Positions 1-5,414 of a stretch of 5,414 nucleotides of DNA are shown here, one piece after another. The notes beneath the pieces are model-generated. The model did not search any database and was not told where the DNA came from. It was given only the letters and a program-made list of their open reading frames with translations. This DNA comes from Victivallales bacterium. Lineage in GTDB: Bacteria; Verrucomicrobiota; Lentisphaeria; Victivallales; Victivallaceae. Within the stretch, counting starts at the first letter, position 1; the number at the start of each line of letters is the position of its first letter. Location of the stretch: contig DAOWBJ010000143.1 in the NCBI GenBank assembly GCA_030634125.1, forward strand, positions 1 to 5,414, in the 5' to 3' direction. Both the position numbers and the translations under genes were made by a program.

Positions 1-164
1 AAAATATCTTCTTTATCAAGCTTTAAGAAAGCTTTTACCTGTGAATCAACTTCCTCAATGCGTTCAATATAAGCATTGCAGAGTTCAACAGAAGAGATTT
101 TACCCGAAGCGAGCATGCCGGCGGCGGCGTGAACGGTTAAAGTCTTTAACTTACCTTTAATCAT
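1..164 (-). CDS. gatA: Asp-tRNA(Asn)/Glu-tRNA(Gln) amidotransferase subunit A, N-terminal fragment (cut by window edge)
   Basis: Only the first 54 codons are in the window; the gene runs on past position 1. GatA is the amidase subunit of GatCAB: it frees ammonia from glutamine, which GatB uses to convert Asp-tRNA(Asn) or Glu-tRNA(Gln) to the amide form in the cytoplasm. The visible part starts MIKGKLKTLTVHAAAGML and contains SSVELCNAYIERIEEVDSQV and then KAFLKLDKED. This matches the usual GatA N-terminus: the helical segment with S-x-E-L plus the 'V-x-A-F-L' stretch before the amidase core. The catalytic Ser-Ser-Lys region lies outside the window. The ATG at 164-162 overlaps the gatC stop (ATGA), and a GAGGG Shine-Dalgarno sits 6 bp upstream inside the end of gatC. 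Position directly after gatC strongly supports the call. gatB is not visible. Confidence 0.9.
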   Translation of the reverse strand, partial: MIKGKLKTLTVHAAAGMLASGKISSVELCNAYIERIEEVDSQVKAFLKLDKEDI

Positions 165-469
165 GACATTCCCTCTCCCGGCAAAACCCGCGCTACTTTT
201 ATTAATTCATCATTAACTTCAGCAGGCGCGTTTGCGAGCATAGTCGTGCGGGGGAAAGATTCCCCGGCTATGTCTTCACGAACAACATTGGTCAAAAGTG
301 TGGCATGCGCGGTCGGTTCAATGCCGCTGACGTCAAGTTCTTCGAGCTGTTCGATATAAGCAAGAATCCCCTCCATGTCTTTTTGGAGTTTGACTTTTGT
401 TTCAGGGTCTAATTCCAGTCTTGCCAGACCAGCGACATAACCCACATCTATTTGACCACGATCACTCAT
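161..469 (-). CDS. gatC: Asp-tRNA(Asn)/Glu-tRNA(Gln) amidotransferase subunit C
   Basis: A 102-residue protein, the normal length for GatC. GatC is the small subunit that wraps around GatA and holds the GatA-GatB interface together. The sequence has the family pattern: IDVGYVAGLARLEL near the N-terminus (residues about 7-20), a helical segment ending in AYIEQLEELDVSGIEP (about 37-52), and the later LTNVVRED and MLANAPAEV stretches. Those are the 'P-x-x-R-x-D' and 'L-x-N-A-P' regions of GatC, here with V at the first position of the former. I chose ATG 469 over the upstream TTG at 514. The TTG would overlap pfp by 43 bp and add 15 residues without family resemblance, while ATG 469 begins MSDRGQID and has GGAAAG 9 bp upstream. 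The pfp stop is 2 bp before the start and the gatA start overlaps the stop, so the three genes look translationally coupled. Confidence 0.93.
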   Translation of the reverse strand: MSDRGQIDVGYVAGLARLELDPETKVKLQKDMEGILAYIEQLEELDVSGIEPTAHATLLTNVVREDIAGESFPRTTMLANAPAEVNDELIKVARVLPGEGMS

Positions 470-471
470 TA

Positions 472-2127
472 TCAGTTTCTTTCCAGTTCCAGGGTTTTTG
501 TAACTTGATCGCAAACTTCGCCCGGTCCAAAGTACTGGATCGGTCCCGGGTAAACATATTCAGTCGCGATCGACCATTTTTCGCGCCGGGTGACAAATTT
601 CAGGAATGGCGCGCCGTTAAGTTTTACCAGAGCTTTCTGGATAACAGGTTTGTCTTCACCGTGACGGCGTTCCATATTCAACATCATAGTGATTGGAATA
701 CCGCCGCAAGTCCATTCGGAAGCGGATTTGGTGGTGTTGCGTACTGAAGACATGTAGCCGGTTGTACCGTTGCCAAGCAATGCGGATGCGGTATAACCCA
801 GGCTGTAGCAGTAATCAGCATCGTAGTTAGATGGCGCGGCGCAGCGGCCTTCGTAACCGAGGAAATGAGATTGTGTGCTGAATTTGCCATCGAATTTTCC
901 TTCCGCTTTGAGTTCTTTTAAGCGGAATGCAACCATTTCAGCAAGCATTTTTTCTGTTTCGATCAAGGAAACCTGAACGTTGCCGTGCGGATCGCGGTCG
1001 AGGCACAACTGCAGTTGAATGCTGTGCGGTAACGAGCTGAAAGTAAATGATGAATCTTTACCAAGGTGGCTGTTGACGAATTGCAGTTTTTCATCAGGAT
1101 CATTGATTTGACCAAAGATTGCAGCTTCCGCCGCGAGCATGTCGTTGAGCTCGGAGATGAGGTTTTTCATTTCAGGTATGAATTCGATCAAACCTTCAGG
1201 AATTAAAGCTACACCGAAGTTATCGTCGTTCGCGGCGCGTTTGACTACTATCTGAGTGATATCTTCAACGATTTCACCAATAGTCATTTTGCGTTCAGCA
1301 ACTTCTTCTGAGATAATAGCTATGTTAGCTTGAGTCTGTAATGCACATTCCAAAGCAATATGAGAAGCGGAACGGCCCATTAATTTGATGAAGTGCCAGT
1401 ATTTTTTAGCGGAATTGGCATCACGTTCGATGTTTCCGATAAGTTCGCTGTAAACGCGGCAGGCGGTATCAAAACCGAAAGAAGCTTCGATTTGTTCGTT
1501 TTTCAAGTCGCCGTCAATAGTTTTAGGACAGCCGACAACGTTGATCGGAATATCGTTGCTTTTATAGTATTCAGCCAGCAGGCAGGCGTTAGTATTGGAG
1601 TCGTCGCCGCCGATGACCACTAGAGAGTTTATACCCAGAGCCTGGCAATCTTTTTTGCTAAGTTCGAAATCTTCTATAGTTTCCAATTTAGTACGGCCTG
1701 AACCGATCATGTCAAAACCACCGGTATTACGGTAAGCGTCAATGATGTCAGAAGTCAGTTCAAGATATTCGTTTTTGAGCAAACCGTCAGGACCTCTGAG
1801 AAAACCGTATAATTTGCTGTCAGCGTTGATTGATTTGAGTCCGTCAAACAAACCGCCGATAACATTATGTCCGCCCGGAGCCTGTCCGCCGGAAAGAATC
1901 ACACCGACTGTCAAAGCTTTGCCGGAGGCGGCTTCCGCGCCTTTTTCAAAAGTAACAACCGGGCTGCCGAAAGTACCTTTGAAGAGTTTAGCTATTCTTT
2001 CGCTGTCGGCAACTGAAGTCGTAGCCGCGCCTTCAGCAGTAACTATATTCGCGCCGCGGTGTAATGCCGGCGGAAGCTTCGGTTCATAAGCGGCTCTGGC
2101 TTTCTGTAAAGCGGAAATCTGAGTCAT
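472..2127 (-). CDS. pfp: Pyrophosphate--fructose-6-phosphate 1-phosphotransferase (long-form PPi-dependent phosphofructokinase)
   Basis: A 551-residue cytoplasmic enzyme that reversibly phosphorylates fructose 6-phosphate to fructose 1,6-bisphosphate using pyrophosphate instead of ATP. Seen: GGQAPGGHNVIGG (80-92), GSGR (142-145), GGDDSN (173-178), PKTIDGD (201-207), MGRSASH (250-256) and GYEGR (424-428). In ATP enzymes the residue after GGD is Gly and the residue before TID is Gly. Here they are Asp176 and Lys202, the known signature of PPi specificity. PKTIDGD carries the catalytic Asp; MGRSASH and GYEGR contribute to fructose 6-phosphate binding. The length and the insert around residues 310-420 match the long PFP clade of plants, spirochaetes and chlamydiae rather than the ~320-420-residue forms. 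ATG 2127 has AGGA 8 bp upstream. The gene leads the pfp-gatC-gatA group. Because the reaction is reversible, it may serve glycolysis or gluconeogenesis. Confidence 0.96.
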   Translation of the reverse strand: MTQISALQKARAAYEPKLPPALHRGANIVTAEGAATTSVADSERIAKLFKGTFGSPVVTFEKGAEAASGKALTVGVILSGGQAPGGHNVIGGLFDGLKSINADSKLYGFLRGPDGLLKNEYLELTSDIIDAYRNTGGFDMIGSGRTKLETIEDFELSKKDCQALGINSLVVIGGDDSNTNACLLAEYYKSNDIPINVVGCPKTIDGDLKNEQIEASFGFDTACRVYSELIGNIERDANSAKKYWHFIKLMGRSASHIALECALQTQANIAIISEEVAERKMTIGEIVEDITQIVVKRAANDDNFGVALIPEGLIEFIPEMKNLISELNDMLAAEAAIFGQINDPDEKLQFVNSHLGKDSSFTFSSLPHSIQLQLCLDRDPHGNVQVSLIETEKMLAEMVAFRLKELKAEGKFDGKFSTQSHFLGYEGRCAAPSNYDADYCYSLGYTASALLGNGTTGYMSSVRNTTKSASEWTCGGIPITMMLNMERRHGEDKPVIQKALVKLNGAPFLKFVTRREKWSIATEYVYPGPIQYFGPGEVCDQVTKTLELERN

Positions 2128-2135
2128 TGATTTAT

Positions 2136-2139
2136 TCCT
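2136..2139 (-). promoter_or_regulatory. Ribosome binding site of pfp
   Basis: AAAGGAA on the minus strand, with AGGA 8 bp before ATG 2127. It supports this start for pfp. Confidence 0.7.
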
Positions 2140-2167
2140 TTTGTATGTTGAATATGTATAAAATTAA

Positions 2168-2196
2168 ATCATACCTTAGTGGAATTTGCTCAATAA
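2168..2196 (-). promoter_or_regulatory. Possible sigma70-type promoter for pfp-gatC-gatA
   Basis: The 142-bp gap between the hydrolase stop and the pfp start (2128-2269) is the largest break between the complete genes and is AT-rich. On the minus strand a TATGAT hexamer (2168-2173, one mismatch to TATAAT) lies 40 bp before the pfp ATG. A TTATTG hexamer sits 17 bp further upstream (2191-2196), but it is a poor match to TTGACA. The call therefore rests on the -10 box and the position. No convincing hairpin-plus-T-run terminator for the hydrolase gene was found in the gap, so read-through is possible. Confidence 0.3.
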
Positions 2197-2269
2197 TCAA
2201 GCCGGATAAACCAAAAAAACATGAGTATTTTAAACATATCACCGCTTCTGTATGGATAATACGTTTGCT

Positions 2270-3163
2270 TTACTGAATTTCCGTGTTTATCGTGCTGCTT
2301 TCAAGGAAGTCTTTTATTGTCGCGATAGCTTTATCACATTCGTCTTCAAGCAGGTAGTGACCAGCGTCGTCCAGCTTCAATACCTGAGCTTGCGGGTAAT
2401 ACAATTGCCAGCGTCTGAGATAACGCGGAGAAAAACACCAGTCACGCATCCCCCATATTATGTATACAGGAGTTTCGCGGAACATCCATAAACCGTGTTC
2501 TATTTCGAGTAGAACCTCGAAAGAAATATGTTCGGGATCAATCGGGATATCCTGTACAAAACGCAGAATGGCGATACGGTCATTGCAGGTTTGATATGGA
2601 TATTTGAAACCTTTTCTTACTATAGATGGCAAAGCTTTCCGGCAGGACATTTGCAGAGACGTGTTGAGAAATAAATTAAGGCTGCGAATGAGTTTATTAT
2701 CCAACCACGGAATGCGGAGGATCGCAAGCCTTAAAGGCAGCCATGTCGTTGAAAAAGCTGTGGAATTAAGAATAATCAGACGAGCTATTTTGCCAGGGTG
2801 CCGGGCTGCCAGCCCCACGCCTATTGCGGCGCCCCAGTCGTGAACAACTAGAGTTACTTTCTCAAGTTTCAATGAAAAGAGCAAGCTTTCCAGGTTGTCT
2901 ATATGGGTTTCCAGACGATATGGGAAATCCTGCGGTTTGTCGGATAATCCACATCCGAGATGGTCAGGAGCTATAACACGATAGTTTTTGCTGAATTCAC
3001 GAATTAAATTACGGTACATAAACGACCAGGAAAGATTGCCGTGAATCATAAGCAGAGTTTCTTTGCCTCCGCCTTCATCCACATAGTGATAATTATAAGA
3101 TTTTACCTTTATGAAATTGGATTTGAAAGGATATTCGCTTTTGATGTCCTCAAATTTTATCAC
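2270..3163 (-). CDS. Alpha/beta hydrolase of the haloalkane dehalogenase/OleB type
   Basis: A 297-residue soluble alpha/beta hydrolase with an aspartate nucleophile. Seen: oxyanion-hole motif HGN (41-43), APDHLGCGLSDKP (65-77), nucleophile elbow VVHDWGAAIG (Asp109), likely acid Asp241 in WGMRDW, and base His269 in DDAGHYLLED. Asn43 and Trp110 correspond to the pair that binds halide in haloalkane dehalogenases. The start (YPF, HYVDEG), CGLSDKP, RFVQDIPI (201-208) and AGHYLLED resemble OleB, the beta-lactone decarboxylase of long-chain olefin synthesis, which belongs to this superfamily. OleB-like activity is therefore my first guess and dehalogenation the alternative. No oleA, oleC or oleD is in the window. 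The start is GTG 3163, backed by a perfect AAGGAG 6 bp upstream; the next methionine is residue 39, too late to keep the fold. It lies 18 bp after the zinc-ribbon membrane protein gene, probably in the same operon. The fold is certain, the substrate is not. Confidence 0.88.
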   Translation of the reverse strand: MIKFEDIKSEYPFKSNFIKVKSYNYHYVDEGGGKETLLMIHGNLSWSFMYRNLIREFSKNYRVIAPDHLGCGLSDKPQDFPYRLETHIDNLESLLFSLKLEKVTLVVHDWGAAIGVGLAARHPGKIARLIILNSTAFSTTWLPLRLAILRIPWLDNKLIRSLNLFLNTSLQMSCRKALPSIVRKGFKYPYQTCNDRIAILRFVQDIPIDPEHISFEVLLEIEHGLWMFRETPVYIIWGMRDWCFSPRYLRRWQLYYPQAQVLKLDDAGHYLLEDECDKAIATIKDFLESSTINTEIQ

Positions 3164-3169
3164 TTAAAA

Positions 3170-3175
3170 CTCCTT
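3170..3175 (-). promoter_or_regulatory. Strong ribosome binding site that fixes the GTG start of the hydrolase
   Basis: A perfect AAGGAG on the minus strand, 6 bp before GTG 3163, in the 18-bp gap after the preceding gene. No ATG is available nearby in this frame, so this site decides the start. Confidence 0.85.
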
Positions 3176-3181
3176 GAGTCT

Positions 3182-4129
3182 TTATTTGGAAAAGGTTACC
3201 CTTATCTTATCATTTACTATTTCAATATTTTTTATATATCCGAAATATTGCTTAGCCCATTTCCTTTCCTGCATGATCATTTCCTCAAATAACTTAATAA
3301 TTTGCTCTTTCAGATAAAGTGGTACAGGCAAATGTCCTAAATGTGCGGATGTGATCTCATATTCCAGAACCCGGGTTTTTTCTTTAGCGTTAATTTTTAG
3401 CTTTGGAACGATACATAATTCAAGGCGGGCAGGTATAAATTTAAGCCACGTTTCTTTCAAGACAATGGACAAAGTTTTATCATCTTTCAATGTGATAATA
3501 AAATCAAAGTTGGGACTTAATACAGGTTTTCCAGCATTTTTCGCATCTTCATTCTTCCGTTTTCGCCAGGCTATCAGACGAGCATTCTCGCTTTGCTGGT
3601 AGCTGGGGACAGCTTTAACGGGAGCAGCCTTGGGCTTTAATTTTAGACTTACATCACCGCTAACAGAAGAGCCACCCATTTTCCCTGTGCCGCCCAGTTG
3701 CGCTGAAGAACCAAAACTCATGGCTGCCTGTTGTTTTGCCTTTACCTTTTCGTGTTCAAGCGCGAGGTAATTTGCGGCGAGCGTTGCTTCCGCCGGGGTA
3801 AATTCGTAGCTGGCGTTGGTGTTTGGTTTTGCCAGTGTTTCATCAATTTCTTTACATGTTGTCAGTACAGCGGCAACCTCTTCCTCATCAGTAAGCTCTT
3901 CGACTTCAGGAAACCACCAGGGGCAGAATGCCATAGCGATTACGGTAAGAACCGCCAGGACAAAAAGAGCTTTTACAGCACGCTTTAAAACCTTTTTAAC
4001 CTTTTGACTTTTGTGCGTATCAAGCATCCTTTTATCAAATTTAAGTTTAGTGCCGCAATTACGACAGTAGATAGTTCCCAGTTTATTGGAACATGCGCAT
4101 TTTTGACAATCAATATCTTGAGAAAGCAT
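3182..4129 (-). CDS. Zinc-ribbon, single-pass membrane protein of unknown function
   Basis: A 315-residue protein I cannot assign to a named family. Residues 8-25 form a short zinc ribbon (C8-x-x-C11 and C22-x-x-C25, with an extra C13). A Lys/Arg-rich stretch follows (40-53), then one hydrophobic segment (about 54-69, ending before PWWFPEVEE). The positive residues before it predict the ribbon in the cytoplasm and the rest outside. Residues 75-135 look helical and acidic to mixed; 137-160 are Gly/Ser-rich, a probable linker, followed by a Lys/Pro/Ala stretch to about 176. The C-terminal part (about 200-315) alternates hydrophobic and polar residues as beta strands would, includes HLGHLPVPLYLKEQI, and ends in a further probable strand. 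This is loosely like the YpmS/AsmA-type extracytoplasmic folds, a weak guess. ATG 4129 has AGGA 7 bp upstream, overlapping the TAG stop of the fmdB-like gene, so translation is probably coupled. Confidence 0.85.
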   Translation of the reverse strand: MLSQDIDCQKCACSNKLGTIYCRNCGTKLKFDKRMLDTHKSQKVKKVLKRAVKALFVLAVLTVIAMAFCPWWFPEVEELTDEEEVAAVLTTCKEIDETLAKPNTNASYEFTPAEATLAANYLALEHEKVKAKQQAAMSFGSSAQLGGTGKMGGSSVSGDVSLKLKPKAAPVKAVPSYQQSENARLIAWRKRKNEDAKNAGKPVLSPNFDFIITLKDDKTLSIVLKETWLKFIPARLELCIVPKLKINAKEKTRVLEYEITSAHLGHLPVPLYLKEQIIKLFEEMIMQERKWAKQYFGYIKNIEIVNDKIRVTFSK

Positions 4130-4138
4130 AATCCCATC

Positions 4139-4432
4139 CTATTTTGTTTTAGTTTTTGTCGAATTTTTAGTTTCTTTTTTTGAGGATTTTTTGGTACTGG
4201 ACTCTTTCGAAGCTGAAATATCCTTCTTTTTGTCCTTCACGTAATTGCTTGAACGATAGTCCGTACAATAAAATCCGCTACCCTTGAATATAATACCAGC
4301 TCCGCTGCCAATCAAGCGTTTAAAACCAGATTTTCCACATTCCGGACAATTTGTCAGGCGTTCAGCACTTATGTTCTGAAAAAGTTCAAACTTTTTTTCA
4401 CAATTAGGACATTCGTAATCGTAATTGGGCAT
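4139..4432 (-). CDS. FmdB-family small zinc-ribbon protein
   Basis: A 97-residue protein. The first 60 residues are a typical FmdB-type zinc ribbon: MPNYDYECPNC at the start, C8-x-x-C11 and C29-x-x-C32 as zinc ligands, then FKRLIGSGAGIIFKGSGFY and CTDYR. The family was named after a putative regulator of formamidase expression in Methylophilus, but its molecular role in most bacteria is unknown. Residues 68-97 are a charged low-complexity tail almost entirely of Lys, Ser, Thr, Asp, Glu and Asn, probably disordered and able to bind nucleic acid; such a Lys/Ser/Thr-rich tail is common in this family. I chose ATG 4432 over the TTG two codons upstream (4438). Family members begin MPxYDYxC, and AAGGAG lies 9 bp before the ATG but only 3 bp before the TTG. 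It is the first gene after the repeat-bearing intergenic region and probably leads a three-gene operon. Confidence 0.9.
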   Translation of the reverse strand: MPNYDYECPNCEKKFELFQNISAERLTNCPECGKSGFKRLIGSGAGIIFKGSGFYCTDYRSSNYVKDKKKDISASKESSTKKSSKKETKNSTKTKTK

Positions 4433-4441
4433 TTCCAATAT

Positions 4442-4447
4442 CTCCTT
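4442..4447 (-). promoter_or_regulatory. Ribosome binding site of the FmdB-like gene
   Basis: AAGGAG on the minus strand, 9 bp before ATG 4432. Its spacing favours that ATG over the TTG at 4438. Confidence 0.8.
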
Positions 4448-4453
4448 TTTAAA

Positions 4454-4481
4454 TAACGTGCTACGTGCTACGTATTACGAT
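4454..4481. repeat. Heptanucleotide tandem repeat, block A (4 units, consensus CTACGTG)
   Basis: Read on the plus strand, four 7-bp units follow without gaps: TAACGTG, CTACGTG, CTACGTA, TTACGAT. The two central units differ only at the last base and the outer ones are degenerate. Each of the first three units contains the self-complementary core ACGT. Positions 4462-4474 (TACGTGCTACGTA) can fold into a 5-bp stem with a 3-base loop on either strand. The block lies just upstream of the fmdB-like ribosome binding site, so it would be in the 5' leader if transcription starts upstream of it. Confidence 0.75.
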
Positions 4482-4525
4482 TTTTTCTTTTTTATATTAA
4501 AATCTTTTTAAAAATTATTCTTTTC
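4482..4525. other. AT-rich spacer between the two repeat blocks
   Basis: About 44 bp, almost all A and T, containing the perfect palindrome TTTTTAAAAA (4505-4514). A promoter for the fmdB-like gene may lie here: a TATAAA-like hexamer is present on the minus strand, but I found no matching -35 box. The stem is pure A/T, so it is not a convincing intrinsic terminator for the SNF2 gene either. Confidence 0.35.
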
Positions 4526-4567
4526 ATTCGATGTTCGACGTTTGACGTTCGATGTTGGACGTTCAAT
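4526..4567. repeat. Heptanucleotide tandem repeat, block B (6 units, consensus GTTCGAY)
   Basis: Read on the plus strand, six 7-bp units follow without gaps: ATTCGAT, GTTCGAC, GTTTGAC, GTTCGAT, GTTGGAC, GTTCAAT. Every unit is within two changes of GTTCGAC or GTTCGAT. The core TCGA is self-complementary in three of the units, and TCGA-TGT-TCGA (4528-4538) can form a 4-bp hairpin. The block ends 2 bp from the stop codon of the SNF2 gene. Unit length equals that of block A but the sequence differs. Confidence 0.85.
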
Positions 4568-4569
4568 CT

Positions 4570-5414
4570 TTAAAGAAGCGCTTTGAGCTCTTTTATTGTT
4601 AATTTATTGACGCCCGCGGCTGGATTTTCGATAAGACTGTCAAAAATTTTCTGTTTTTCAGCCTGCAGGTTTAATATTTTTTCTTCTATTGAATCTTTTG
4701 CCACTAATTTAAGAGAGTTTACTATTTGGGTTTGTCCAATCCGGTGCGTTCTATCAGTGGCCTGAGCTTCAACCGCGGGGTTCCACCACGGATCATAAAT
4801 GATTACGGTGCTCGCTGAAGTTAAATTCAAACCCGTTCCGCCAGCTTTCAAGCTCAATAAAAATATCGGGATATTCTTATTGTCATTAAAGTTGTCAACC
4901 CGGTCCTGTCGTTTTTTAGTAGCGCCGTCTAAATATTCGTAAGTGATTTTTTCCTCATCAAGCCATTCGCGGATAATGCTTAGCAGCGAAGTGAATTGAC
5001 TGAATACGAGCATCTTCTGGTTACTGTCGATGTTTTCCAGGACAAGTTCCTTGAGCAGTTCCAACTTGCAGGCTTCCAGGCCTTCGCCTTGATTATCCGG
5101 CAGCAGGGCAGGGTGGCAGCACACCTGACGTAAGCGCAGCAAAGTTGTGAGAACTTCAAAGTTAGCTTTCTTTTTGCCGTTTTTTTGAAGTTTCTGGAGT
5201 TGTTTTTTGCTTTTAGTCAATATTTTATTGTATAAACCGCGTTGCGCTGACGGCATCTCGCAGTACAAGGTTTGTTCTATTTTGGGCGGTAATTCTTGAC
5301 AGACAGCTTTCTTTGTACGACGTTTTATAAATGGTGAAACCCGTTCGGACAGGTCGTGCCGCAAATCCTCAGCAGCGCCGATTCCGTGATAATATTTTTT
5401 AAAACTGTTAAAAC
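4570..5414 (-). CDS. SNF2-family DNA-dependent ATPase/helicase, C-terminal part (5' end outside window)
   Basis: 280 complete residues of an open frame that runs to the window edge; an apparent TTG start at 5364 is internal, because the frame continues upstream with matching sequence. SNF2 proteins use ATP to move along double-stranded DNA and remodel protein-DNA complexes. In fragment numbering: SPFIKRRTKK (26-35), which joins the two helicase lobes; LRLRQVCCHP (about 92-102); then the second RecA-like lobe with motif IV LVFSQFTS (135-142), motif V LKAGGTGLNLT (188-198) and motif VI within DPWWNPAVEAQATDR and THRIGQT (207-228, arginine fingers included). SIEEKIL and a helical tail follow. 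The Walker A and DExH box are upstream of the window. Bacterial homologues (HepA/RapA-like, often with an N-terminal SWIM domain) are usually around 900-1100 residues. The gene ends directly against repeat block B. Confidence 0.95.
   Translation of the reverse strand, partial: FNSFKKYYHGIGAAEDLRHDLSERVSPFIKRRTKKAVCQELPPKIEQTLYCEMPSAQRGLYNKILTKSKKQLQKLQKNGKKKANFEVLTTLLRLRQVCCHPALLPDNQGEGLEACKLELLKELVLENIDSNQKMLVFSQFTSLLSIIREWLDEEKITYEYLDGATKKRQDRVDNFNDNKNIPIFLLSLKAGGTGLNLTSASTVIIYDPWWNPAVEAQATDRTHRIGQTQIVNSLKLVAKDSIEEKILNLQAEKQKIFDSLIENPAAGVNKLTIKELKALL

Noticed and set aside
161..514. Longer gatC starting at TTG 514
   Set aside because: It would overlap pfp by 43 bp and add residues unlike GatC; ATG 469 has a suitable Shine-Dalgarno and gives a normal length.
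397..747. Plus-strand open frame of 116 codons opposite the pfp/gatC junction
   Set aside because: It overlaps two clearly conserved genes on the other strand, has no recognisable domain, and is explained by the codon bias of the real genes. The same holds for the other plus-strand frames in this window.
2205..2225. T-run (minus strand, 2213-2219) as a terminator for the hydrolase gene
   Set aside because: No stable GC-rich stem precedes the run; only a 4-bp stem (GTAT/ATAC) is present well upstream.
4505..4514. TTTTTAAAAA palindrome as an intrinsic terminator
   Set aside because: The stem is only A/T with no usable loop and too weak to stop transcription; it is expected by chance in such AT-rich sequence.
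4454..4567. Short CRISPR-like array
   Set aside because: The units are 7 bp, contiguous, and without spacers; no cas genes are nearby.
5362..5364. TTG 5364 as the true start of the SNF2 gene
   Set aside because: The frame stays open to the window edge with family-like sequence, and the first helicase lobe must lie upstream, so the start is outside the window.

Overview
All genes in this window lie on the minus strand, so transcription runs from high to low coordinates. The window holds two complete gene groups cut by its edges. In transcription order they are: the C-terminal part of an SNF2-family ATPase (5414-4570, 5' end outside the window); a 137-bp intergenic stretch with two blocks of 7-bp tandem repeats; a small FmdB-type zinc-ribbon protein (4432-4139); an unrecognised membrane protein with an N-terminal zinc ribbon (4129-3182); an alpha/beta hydrolase of the haloalkane dehalogenase/OleB type (3163-2270); a 142-bp gap with a possible promoter; a long-form pyrophosphate-dependent phosphofructokinase, pfp (2127-472); gatC (469-161); and the first 54 codons of gatA (164-1).

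The organism is bacterial with moderate GC. The long PPi-dependent phosphofructokinase (551 residues, as in chlamydiae, spirochaetes, Bacteroidetes and plants), indirect Asn/Gln-tRNA charging through GatCAB, and an OleB-like hydrolase together suggest the Planctomycetes-Verrucomicrobia-Chlamydiae superphylum, perhaps Lentisphaerae or Verrucomicrobia. This is inference from protein style only; no rRNA or other marker is present.

Two transcription units are likely. pfp, gatC and gatA are tightly packed (2-bp gap, then an ATGA overlap) and probably translationally coupled, linking a glycolytic enzyme with a tRNA-charging accessory enzyme. The fmdB-like gene, the zinc-ribbon membrane protein and the hydrolase are separated by 9 and 18 bp and probably form a second operon, starting at or after the repeat-bearing intergenic region.

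Most of the window is ordinary housekeeping or accessory gene content. The most unusual element is the pair of different heptanucleotide tandem repeats between the SNF2 gene and the fmdB-like gene. Both have a period of 7 and both have a self-complementary 4-base core (ACGT in one, TCGA in the other). The least understood protein is the 315-residue zinc-ribbon membrane protein. I see no complete new multi-gene system, RNA gene, CRISPR array or transposon.
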